A stretch of 5,459 bases of DNA, from NCBI GenBank assembly GCA_023231445.1, contig JALNVF010000176.1:1-5459 (forward strand), in the 5' to 3' direction. Numbering within the stretch: position 1 is the stretch's first letter; each line of letters begins with the position of its first letter. A program made the translations under genes and the position numbers. Below are positions 1-5,459 of the stretch, in pieces. The notes under the pieces were generated by a model. The model ran no database searches. It saw nothing but the letters and a program-made list of their open reading frames with translations, and was not told where the DNA came from. Source of the stretch: Treponema sp. (lineage in GTDB: Bacteria > Spirochaetota > Spirochaetia > Treponematales > Treponemataceae).

Positions 1-257
1 ATTAAAGAGTTTGCAAGAACTGTATATCTGTCACGTGCATCAAGAACCTTTTTTATTCTTTTCTGAGCCTCGTCAAACTGATCAGGATACTTTGTAATAT
101 AAAGATAAAGCTGCTCAAGAGCCTGATCGTAATTCGTATCTTTTATGAGTACATCTATTTCGGTCAGAGATAATATATCCCCTCTCTCTTCCGCAAAAAA
201 CGGTATTACTGAGAAAAAAATAAAAAATATAAATATAAACCGGACTCTTTTAGTCAT
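1..257 (-). CDS. N-terminal part of a secreted TPR-like protein (cut by window edge)
   Basis: The frame is open from an ATG at 257 to the left edge, giving 85 codons. It begins MTKRVRFIFIFFIFFSVIPF, a basic start followed by a long hydrophobic core and a likely signal-peptidase I site after FFA (about residue 22), so the product should be exported to the periplasm or envelope. The mature part (residues 28-85) is helical and looks like a tetratricopeptide unit: it contains NYDQALEQLYLYITKYPDQFDEA-like spacing, then a basic helix with DARDRYTVL. A TGA lies in frame at 276-278 with no other start between, so ATG 257 is the only ATG choice. The Shine-Dalgarno-like GAGG at 274-277 is unusually far (16 bases). 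It is divergent from the UPF0164 gene, which also has a TPR tail, so a shared envelope role is possible. The exact family cannot be named from this fragment. Confidence 0.75.
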   Translation of the reverse strand, partial: MTKRVRFIFIFFIFFSVIPFFAEERGDILSLTEIDVLIKDTNYDQALEQLYLYITKYPDQFDEAQKRIKKVLDARDRYTVLANSL

Positions 258-277
258 TTCCGATTTTGAATGTCCTC

Positions 278-287
278 ACAGTACTGT
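278..287. repeat. 10-base perfect palindrome in the divergent intergenic region
   Basis: ACAGTACTGT reads the same on both strands. It lies 21 bases upstream of the minus-strand start at 257, in the position of a possible operator for that gene. One 10-base palindrome in an AT-rich spacer may be chance, and no regulator is recognised from it. Confidence 0.2.
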
Positions 288-311
288 ACCATTTTTCCTA
301 TAAAAATACTT

Positions 312-339
312 TTGCCTATTAGTGATTTTCGGTTATATT
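312..339 (+). promoter_or_regulatory. Candidate sigma-70-type promoter of the UPF0164 gene
   Basis: TTGCCT (312-317) is followed after 16 bases by TATATT (334-339), matching the -35 and -10 consensus at four and five of six positions. Transcription would begin near 346, giving a leader of about 39 bases before the ATG at 385. A second AT-rich box, TATAAA (343-348), is close by and could also serve. The area is AT-rich, so chance matches are easy; this is a prediction only. Confidence 0.35.
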
Positions 340-370
340 GTTTATAAAATGGAGAAAAAAAACCGAAAAT
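325..370. repeat. 10-base perfect inverted repeat in the promoter/leader of the UPF0164 gene
   Basis: ATTTTCGGTT (325-334) and AACCGAAAAT (361-370) are exact reverse complements separated by 26 bases. The left arm overlaps the spacer of the candidate promoter and touches its -10 box; the right arm lies in the predicted leader, 14 bases before the start codon. The GGAG at 351-354 lies between the arms. It could be a bipartite operator or, if transcription starts further upstream, an RNA stem-loop. The repeat is directly visible; its function is inferred. Confidence 0.45.
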
Positions 371-384
371 AGAGTATACTTATA

Positions 385-1698
385 ATGATGAAAACATTGG
401 AAAGGTTCAGATTCTTACTTCCCATTTTTTTTCTGCCTGCCGTCGAATTCAGCGTACCTGCACTCGACCTCACGGAAGTAACGACAAAATTATCAGATAC
501 GTTCTCATCTCTTGCCGGAGAAAATGAAGGCACCACAGCATACCGTTCACTGCTTATTCCGTCCGGAGGACGTGCAGAAAGTCTCGGTACCGCATATACA
601 GGTCTTTCCGACGATATAGGGTACCTTGAATATAATCCGGCTGCAAGTTCCGTACTGGAACAGACAGAAACAGCCGTTTACCACAACGCATGGATTGCCG
701 ATTCGGCAATGGAAACACTTGCCGGAACAGTCAGAATCAATAATGCCGGATTTGGTGCAGGTATCAAATGTTTTTATGTACCGTTCAGCGAATACAACAT
801 ATTCGGAGAACGTGTTGCCGGCAGTTATTACACCGAAACAACTGCAATTTTAAACGCATCATATAACTTTCTCGCTGGGTACAATTTTAAAGGCATTGCC
901 GTCGGTGTAAACGCAAAAGCGACATGGCGCGGTGTTCCCGACTACACAGACAATGATACGGATACAATAATAAGCGGCTCAGGACTTGCACAGTCGGGGC
1001 TTGCACTTGCAGGCGATATAGGAATCATGATGCGGTTCAATGCCGGTAAACTGTATACCTCACGGGAACCTAACCTGCGGATAGGGATGAATCTGCTTAA
1101 TGCAGGAGCAGCTCTTACCGGTTTCGGAACAACGACCGGAACCAGGCTCGACGATCCCCTTCCCACAAGCGCCGCAGCAGGTGTTTCCTACCGCCCCCTG
1201 AAACCGGTACTTTTCACGACAGAATTCCGTCAACCGCTGAATCTGCAGAATCTTACGGAATACGAAATGTGGTCTGCCGGCGCAGGCGTATCTGTCCAGA
1301 TTACAAATTTCTTCGGTGTGCTCGGAGGCTTTCTCATCAAAGGCGGGAACCCAAGAATAAGCCTCGGAAGTGAATTTAAAATTCTAAAAGAAGTTCAGAT
1401 GAACGTAAATTATACACTGGACCTCACATCATCTCTTAACCCGATAAATCATATAAGTTTCTCTGCAAAAATAAAGCTTGGAGACAATGGACGTGCAGAA
1501 AAACAGAAGCTCATAGACGAATACTACAGCGAAGGTCTGTCCAGCTTTGCAAAAGGTGACTTTACCGCCGCTATTGATTCATGGCAGAAAGTACTTAAAC
1601 TTGACAAACTGTACGATCCTGCAAAAGAGGGAATAAAAAGCGCACAAAATCAACTTCTTCTGTTCGAGCGCATCCGTGATGCACAATTCCTTAACTAA
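385..1698 (+). CDS. UPF0164 / FadL-like outer-membrane beta-barrel protein with C-terminal TPR
   Basis: The 437-residue product has an N-terminal signal peptide (basic residues 3-9, hydrophobic 10-19, likely cleavage after VPA near 26). Residues about 53-366 show the UPF0164 family pattern: SLLIPSGGRAESLGTAYTGL (55-74), EYNPAAS (82-88), FHN/YHNAWIAD-like YHNAWIAD (99-106), and VPFSEYNIFGERV (132-144). Alternating Gly/aromatic strands typical of a beta-barrel follow. T. pallidum members of this family are modelled as FadL-like barrels, proposed to move hydrophobic substrates across the outer membrane. The tail (about 379-412, EYYSEGLSSFAKGDFTAAID and what follows) is one TPR unit, which would face the periplasm and may bind a partner. 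Start choice: ATG 385 and ATG 388 are adjacent; a weak AGAG lies at 371-374. It ends with TAA and converges on the GH57 gene 53 bases later. Family confidence is high; the substrate is unknown. Confidence 0.9.
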   Translation: MMKTLERFRFLLPIFFLPAVEFSVPALDLTEVTTKLSDTFSSLAGENEGTTAYRSLLIPSGGRAESLGTAYTGLSDDIGYLEYNPAASSVLEQTETAVYHNAWIADSAMETLAGTVRINNAGFGAGIKCFYVPFSEYNIFGERVAGSYYTETTAILNASYNFLAGYNFKGIAVGVNAKATWRGVPDYTDNDTDTIISGSGLAQSGLALAGDIGIMMRFNAGKLYTSREPNLRIGMNLLNAGAALTGFGTTTGTRLDDPLPTSAAAGVSYRPLKPVLFTTEFRQPLNLQNLTEYEMWSAGAGVSVQITNFFGVLGGFLIKGGNPRISLGSEFKILKEVQMNVNYTLDLTSSLNPINHISFSAKIKLGDNGRAEKQKLIDEYYSEGLSSFAKGDFTAAIDSWQKVLKLDKLYDPAKEGIKSAQNQLLLFERIRDAQFLN

Positions 1699-1707
1699 AG
1701 ATGCGCT
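1667..1707. repeat. 8-base inverted repeat spanning the UPF0164 stop codon
   Basis: AGCGCATC (1667-1674) and GATGCGCT (1700-1707) are perfect reverse complements with a 25-base loop holding the TAA stop. A nested, tighter hairpin GCATC-CGT-GATGC lies at 1670-1682. Neither is followed by a run of T on either strand, so it is not a standard intrinsic terminator. It may slow transcription at this convergent junction or be chance. Confidence 0.2.
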
Positions 1708-1751
1708 GAATAAACCAAGACGACAACCAGCATATTATGTGCCAGTAAAAT

Positions 1752-3383
1752 TCAACGTTTTCTGCTGAATATCCGGTAATTAATCCAGGGGAACAGCGGA
1801 TGCTCTGCTTCCAGATTCGTGAGCCATTCCGTACTTACGGTGTTGGAACCAAGCGAATCAAATACTGCCGTAAAAGACAAAATACTTTTTCTAAAACGCT
1901 CTGCAGCATATTCCGGAGAAATGCCGTTTTCTATCATCTTTGCCCAACCGTCAGACTGCGCCATAAGCAGTTCGCGTGCCCCCAGATTAAGCAGACGGGC
2001 TTTAAGTCCCGTGTCGTCCGGGAATCGGTCAGCCAGATCAATCATACGGCTGCTTGCCCTGCGTACATAGCGCATCATCCAGCTGTTTTTACTTGAAAGC
2101 AGATTTTCACCGTATCCGGTTCCATTATTTGCACTGTAATATGGTTTTACCCGCTGCATTTTATACCGGTCGTTCAGGAGATCACTGAACAGAGCAAAAG
2201 AAACAGGTTGGTTTACACTGTTCCGGAAAATCTGTTCCATCCAGCTTATTCCTTCAACCCAATTCTGTATGATATCCTCTGCACTGAACGTACAGATAAG
2301 CGATACCGAATCCGAATCAGGAAGAAGCCTTTCAGCTTCCATGAGTTTCTCGATTTTTTCTTTTACAAAAGAAGAAGCATCGGATGAACATTGTCTCATC
2401 GCAGCTTCCGCATCATAGATATTTTCAGCTGTTGCAGGATCAGCACAATGCGCATCATCTTCATGAGTTCCATCAGGCTGTTTTTTCCAGTACCGATACC
2501 CCGATGCATACCGGGCAGAACCTTTTTCAATATATGAACCAAGTTTTTCAAGTGGTAGTTCAAACCCAATATCACGGTTCACATCGCAGTAAACGGTATT
2601 CGAAGCATATCCCTTCGGACCAAAAACTTCGTCATCAGTTTCATTGTCTCTGGCAAAAACTGCGACAGAATTATCACACCGCGCCGGCGCAAAAATTCCC
2701 TTTTCAGGCTCAGTTTCAGAAAACAGAAGTCCGCGTGCATCAAGTACCGTATAATTCACACCGTATGAATGAAGCACTTTCTCAATGCCGGGTGCATATC
2801 CCAGTTCGGGAAGCCAGAATCCGTTCGGAGTTTCTCCAAAAAAAGTACGGTGTGCATGCAAACCAGTCTCGATTTGTGCATTTAACACCTCTTCCATATC
2901 CGCATAATGTGGAAGGAAAATATTTGTCCCGCATGTTGCAAGAAATTCGATGTATCCTTTTTTCTCGTATTCCACAAATTTTTTTATAAGGTTCTGACCG
3001 TAGACAGTCGTAAAATCAATCTTATCTTCCTGGGCCTTTTCCAGACAAAATTTCACCGCTGAAGAAAGTCTTCCGTTACCGTTGCACCGCAGAAGTTCTT
3101 TCTTTCCAAGATCTATTTTCCGGTCAAGCCAGCTTATATACTGCTTCTGTACCACAGGATCAGCAAGCAGTGTACAGAAAACAGGAGGCATTACAAGAGC
3201 TATCCGGAACGGTATCGTATCCCGCTCAAGCGAAGCAAACATGTTGAGCAGCGGTATATATACGTCGGAAACAGATTCGAACAACCTGTTCACTTCCGCA
3301 CCGTATTTCTTTTCATCATCACCAGTATGACGTATATATTCCTGAGAACAGGAAATAAGCAGAACTAAATTTTTATTTGCCAT
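1752..3383 (-). CDS. GH57/DUF1957 family protein, branching-enzyme-like, with degenerate active site
   Basis: The 543-residue protein matches the layout of GH57 alpha-1,4-glucan branching enzymes: an N-terminal barrel domain (about 5-380) and a C-terminal helical DUF1957 domain (about 425-540). The latter is clear from NSWMMRYVRRA (433-443), ARELLMAQSDGWAKMI (469-484), EYAAERF (491-497) and FPWINYRIF (531-539). Motif 3 is intact: GFWLPELGY (188-196), with E193 at the nucleophile position. Other catalytic motifs are altered. The family's HxHxPYVR appears as SCSQEYIR (11-18), the motif-2 TH as TN (153-154), and DxELFGHWW as SAEDIIQNW (367-375), which puts Ser367 at the usual acid/base Asp. The fold is therefore secure but normal transglycosylase activity is doubtful. 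No signal peptide, so cytoplasmic. Start ATG 3383 has a good AGAGGT (3391-3396) eight bases upstream and follows the DUF4912 gene by 15 bases. Confidence 0.88.
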   Translation of the reverse strand: MANKNLVLLISCSQEYIRHTGDDEKKYGAEVNRLFESVSDVYIPLLNMFASLERDTIPFRIALVMPPVFCTLLADPVVQKQYISWLDRKIDLGKKELLRCNGNGRLSSAVKFCLEKAQEDKIDFTTVYGQNLIKKFVEYEKKGYIEFLATCGTNIFLPHYADMEEVLNAQIETGLHAHRTFFGETPNGFWLPELGYAPGIEKVLHSYGVNYTVLDARGLLFSETEPEKGIFAPARCDNSVAVFARDNETDDEVFGPKGYASNTVYCDVNRDIGFELPLEKLGSYIEKGSARYASGYRYWKKQPDGTHEDDAHCADPATAENIYDAEAAMRQCSSDASSFVKEKIEKLMEAERLLPDSDSVSLICTFSAEDIIQNWVEGISWMEQIFRNSVNQPVSFALFSDLLNDRYKMQRVKPYYSANNGTGYGENLLSSKNSWMMRYVRRASSRMIDLADRFPDDTGLKARLLNLGARELLMAQSDGWAKMIENGISPEYAAERFRKSILSFTAVFDSLGSNTVSTEWLTNLEAEHPLFPWINYRIFSRKR

Positions 3384-3390
3384 CTTTTTT

Positions 3391-3396
3391 ACCTCT
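3391..3396 (-). promoter_or_regulatory. Ribosome binding site of the GH57 gene
   Basis: On the minus strand this reads AGAGGT, a good Shine-Dalgarno sequence eight bases from the ATG at 3383. It sits in the 15-base gap after the DUF4912 stop codon and fixes the GH57 start. Confidence 0.6.
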
Positions 3397-3398
3397 CG

Positions 3399-4064
3399 TC
3401 AAGAAAACGACTGCCTGTGATTCTTGTACTGATCAACCAGCAGTTTTTTCATTCCGGAAAGTTCCAGAACAGGAGCCAGCCGTTCTTCTTTTCCCGGTTT
3501 CATATCTGCAAGAAGTTTAGTACCATGAGGAATTTCAATAAGGTTGGAAGCAGCCAGTACTCTGCAGATGCCTTTATTTGTAAAAACCAGCTCTATACGT
3601 ACATACTGTTTTCCGGCAGGAAGAAGAATATACTGTTCTCTATCGGCAAAGGTAATCTGTACGTCATATACATCATCCGGCTTTATGTCATTTTTATCAG
3701 CAAACGAACAGACACGAAGAGCCAGTGCCGGTGCCCCTGCCTTTTTCATACTGTGAAGTTCATTCTCGCTGATATTCCAGTAGACGAAAGCCCATGCAGG
3801 ATTACGGAGGACTGCTTCAATGTCGGTTACATTATAGGTGTCAGGAAGTTTATTTTCCTCAGGAACAGCCCCTGAAGCAGATGAAACGACCATATCGGAA
3901 GCCGACATTTTTTTCATCTCTTCCGCCATATCAAGCAGGTCTCCTATAAGAAAACTGCGGTTAAGATTATCAGGTACATCAATTCCGTATTTGTCAGCTA
4001 ACGAAATAAGATCCGTAAATGACAATGTCTCAAGGTAGGCACGGTTTATAACTTGTTTTTCCAT
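3399..4064 (-). CDS. DUF4912 protein with Rho-N/SAP-like N-terminal segment
   Basis: The 221-residue product is cytoplasmic (no signal peptide). Residues about 8-48 form two or three short helices with LxxLSFTDLISLADKYGID and a later FLIGDLLDM, the pattern of a Rho N-terminal or SAP-like module, which in other proteins often binds nucleic acid or acts as a small docking domain. A Ser/Ala/Met-rich linker follows (52-75). Residues about 76-180 fit DUF4912: VLRNPAWAFVYWNIS (85-99) is its characteristic core, followed by beta strands VYDVQITF, YVRIELVF and ASNLIEIPHG (172-181). DUF4912 has no settled biochemical function; its occurrence beside GH57/DUF1957 genes suggests a role with alpha-glucans. 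The start ATG 4064 has AGGT (4070-4073) five bases upstream. The gene lies between the PHP gene (35 bases before) and the GH57 gene (15 bases after), so co-transcription is likely. Confidence 0.85.
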   Translation of the reverse strand: MEKQVINRAYLETLSFTDLISLADKYGIDVPDNLNRSFLIGDLLDMAEEMKKMSASDMVVSSASGAVPEENKLPDTYNVTDIEAVLRNPAWAFVYWNISENELHSMKKAGAPALALRVCSFADKNDIKPDDVYDVQITFADREQYILLPAGKQYVRIELVFTNKGICRVLAASNLIEIPHGTKLLADMKPGKEERLAPVLELSGMKKLLVDQYKNHRQSFS

Positions 4065-4099
4065 AACTTACCTAATAATCGTAAAAAAAAAGATATTAG

Positions 4100-4948
4100 T
4101 CAAGCAACCGGCGATTCAACAGGCGTAATTCCCAGGTCTTCTGCGAATTTCCGCGCATTCCGGGCGGCTGCAATTACATCTTCAGGTGCATGAGCATCAG
4201 CATTGCAAATAACCTTCGCTCCCCGTTCCGCAGCCATCTGCCAGAATTCCCTGTACGGATACTGATACCGAACGCCCCGTTTAGTTTCGTTGCAGGTCCG
4301 GCTCATGCCCAGACCGTTCACTTCCAGCGGAAGATTACAGTCAATTGCAGCATCAAGCAGTGCGGTAAGACAGGATTCAGCTTCACTGTCCCATTCCTTC
4401 CACCGCCCCATGAACAGATCGGGATGCGCAATAAATGCGTATATACCACTTCTGATTCCTTCTATTGTCTGGTCAATATATTTGTGCAGCGTCGGTGCAT
4501 CGCTGATGTCCATCGCATACATATGTGAAGAACCGAGTGTTACCCAGTGAGGACCGAATGCAATATAGTCAGCACCGAATGTACCGAGCAGCCCGTCTTT
4601 GTACCATGACTCGTACGCTTTGTCCCATTCACATTCAAAACCGGCATAGACAGGAAAATCCACCGTCTGAGCTGCCTGACGGACAGACTCCATGTATAAA
4701 GATACTTCATTTTGTTTCATACGGATTTCCGGCCAGTAATCACCGGAACCTTCAGGATACGGACAATGGTCTGAAAATCCAAGTGCCGCACACCCGTCCT
4801 TTTGTGCACAGGCCGTATAATCGGCAGGCATCCCTGATGCATGATTGCACAGCATCGTATGCGTATGAAAGTTTGTAATCTTTTTTTCTGACATACCGGA
4901 AGTATACAGATTTTTTCCATAAACAGGAAGACTCGCGTTATTCTTCAT
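4100..4948 (-). CDS. HisJ-type PHP-domain phosphoesterase (histidinol-phosphatase family)
   Basis: The 282-residue product carries the full metal-binding set of a HisJ-like PHP phosphatase: NFHTHT (26-31), FSDH (58-61), FECEW (104-108), GPHW (132-135), AHPD (174-177), LEVNG (208-212) and NADAH (249-253). These residues hold a trinuclear metal centre that hydrolyses phosphate monoesters, classically L-histidinol phosphate in histidine synthesis. No his gene is nearby, so the true substrate may be another sugar or metabolite phosphate. Start: ATG 4948 is given here; a TTG lies directly before it at 4951. An inner ATG at 4894 (residue 19) would put HTHT near residue 10, as is usual in the family, and may be the real start. 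None has a convincing Shine-Dalgarno sequence. It is the first gene of the apparent three-gene operon; its TGA is followed by an A/T tract (4083-4091) and the DUF4912 gene. Confidence 0.88.
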   Translation of the reverse strand: MKNNASLPVYGKNLYTSGMSEKKITNFHTHTMLCNHASGMPADYTACAQKDGCAALGFSDHCPYPEGSGDYWPEIRMKQNEVSLYMESVRQAAQTVDFPVYAGFECEWDKAYESWYKDGLLGTFGADYIAFGPHWVTLGSSHMYAMDISDAPTLHKYIDQTIEGIRSGIYAFIAHPDLFMGRWKEWDSEAESCLTALLDAAIDCNLPLEVNGLGMSRTCNETKRGVRYQYPYREFWQMAAERGAKVICNADAHAPEDVIAAARNARKFAEDLGITPVESPVA

Positions 4949-4999
4949 CAAAAAACATCAGTCTGCAAGGAATATACCACCCTGCGGTCCGGAAACTGA

Positions 5000-5028
5000 A
5001 ATATAGTGTTTTACGGAAATTTTGAAAA
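5000..5028 (-). promoter_or_regulatory. Candidate promoter of the PHP-DUF4912-GH57 operon
   Basis: On the minus strand TTTTCA (5023-5028) is followed after 17 bases by TATATT (5000-5005). Matches are four of six and five of six to the sigma-70 consensus. It lies in the only gap (4952-5039) between the broken right-hand gene and the operon and would give a leader of about 45 bases to ATG 4948. The sequence is AT-rich, so this is tentative. Confidence 0.25.
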
Positions 5029-5039
5029 AACAACGAGTT

Positions 5040-5459
5040 CTATTTCGTCATCGTCCCGAGGATCTCATACTGTTTCCGCACGACATCTTTCTGTTCCAGA
5101 TATGCACGATATGCATCCTGTGCTGTCTTCATCTCAATCTCTTCCGACTCTCCCGTCTTCGACACAAGAGCTGATATAAGCGGCGTCATATTAAGCGACA
5201 CTCCGGCCGCCCATGTACAGACTGAATCTGCATCACGTTTCCACGCAGACTGCCAGTCTGATGCCTTCACCGTTTCCAGCGTCCATTCCGGCTTCAACGA
5301 CAATGTAAGCACCGGTGCTCCGCTCTGTTTTGCAAGTACCGCACGCTTCCTTCAGATACTGCACATACTGCCGGTACGTGATGCGGACATCTGCAAGATT
5401 CTGCCCGTCGTTCATGCGGGAACTTTCCAGCTCAGCAATCTTCGCCATATTTGCTCCAC
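5040..5459 (-). pseudogene. Frameshifted 3' part of an unidentified gene, possibly TolC/OEP-like
   Basis: Two overlapping minus-strand reading frames make sense only if joined. The first (ATG 5448, open also to the window edge) gives MAKIAELESSRMNDGQNLAD and continues to YVQYLKEAC, near 5341. The second, reading from 5339, gives VLAKQSGAPVLTLSLKPEW and continues to a TAG at 5040. Reading Cys36, skipping one base (5340) and resuming gives a continuous product of about 135 residues; the break could lie anywhere from about 5338 to 5351, since the second frame has a TGA at 5352-5354. The joined protein has helix, then alternating strands, then WAAGVSLNM and a long charged helix, a weak likeness to an outer-membrane efflux protein repeat, but it stops earlier than a TolC C-terminus. 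GGAG five bases before ATG 5448 could be a true start or chance within a longer gene. Identity is not secure. Confidence 0.5.

Noticed and set aside
381..386. Perfect TATAAT -10 sequence
   Set aside because: It overlaps the ATG at 385, so transcription from it would begin inside the coding region, and there is no other in-frame ATG in the signal peptide.
342..536. 64-codon minus-strand reading frame opposite the UPF0164 start
   Set aside because: It overlaps the signal-peptide region of a well-supported gene, and its hydrophobic end is the complement of AT-rich intergenic sequence.
2384..2989. 201-codon plus-strand reading frame inside the GH57 gene
   Set aside because: It is antisense to a clear GH57/DUF1957 protein, is rich in His and Gln as expected of a shadow frame, and shows no recognisable domain.
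3417..3875. 152-codon plus-strand reading frame opposite the DUF4912 gene
   Set aside because: It lies wholly antisense to a supported gene, with low-complexity Phe/Ile/Lys composition and no family likeness.
4070..4099. Hairpin CTAATA...TATTAG in the gap between the PHP and DUF4912 genes
   Set aside because: A six-pair AT-only stem with a long loop in an AT-rich gap is expected by chance; the T run lies in the loop, not after the stem.
5020..5055. Possible terminator after the frameshifted gene (ACGA...TCGT then six T on the minus strand)
   Set aside because: The stem is only four pairs, too weak to call an intrinsic terminator.

Overview
This 5.46 kb window most likely comes from a spirochaete of the genus Treponema or a close relative. 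The strongest clue is a UPF0164 / FadL-like outer-membrane protein, a family typical of treponemes. A DUF4912 gene next to a GH57/DUF1957 gene supports the same assignment. Base composition is moderate, neither strongly AT- nor GC-rich. No rRNA, tRNA, CRISPR array or insertion sequence was found.

Left end (1-384): the first 85 codons of a secreted, TPR-like protein on the minus strand run off the left edge. It is divergent from a plus-strand gene at 385-1698. The intergenic stretch of about 127 bases between them holds a candidate sigma-70-type promoter, a perfect 10-base inverted repeat flanking the candidate -10 box, and a 10-base palindrome. The plus-strand gene encodes a UPF0164 beta-barrel protein with a C-terminal TPR-like tail that would lie in the periplasm.

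Centre (1752-4948, minus strand): three genes follow one another with gaps of 35 and 15 bases and look like one operon. In order of transcription they are a HisJ-type PHP metallo-phosphoesterase, a small protein with a Rho-N/SAP-like N-terminus and a DUF4912 domain, and a GH57 protein with a C-terminal DUF1957 domain. The GH57 protein keeps the fold, the motif-3 glutamate and the DUF1957 tail of alpha-glucan branching enzymes. The histidines of motifs 1 and 2 and the motif-4 catalytic aspartate all appear to be replaced, so it is probably a non-catalytic glucan-binding or regulatory protein, or an enzyme of altered chemistry. The operon points to alpha-glucan or sugar-phosphate metabolism or its control, but this is inferred from context. 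It converges on the UPF0164 gene with no convincing intrinsic terminator between them.

Right end (5040-5459, minus strand): the 3' part of a gene is split over two frames by an apparent single-base shift near 5340. The restored product vaguely resembles part of a TolC/OEP-type efflux protein, but this is not secure. The break may be a true pseudogene, a sequencing error or, less likely, programmed frameshifting.

The most notable points are the degenerate GH57 active site within a conserved-looking three-gene cluster, and the frameshifted gene at the right edge. Nothing here is clearly a wholly new system.
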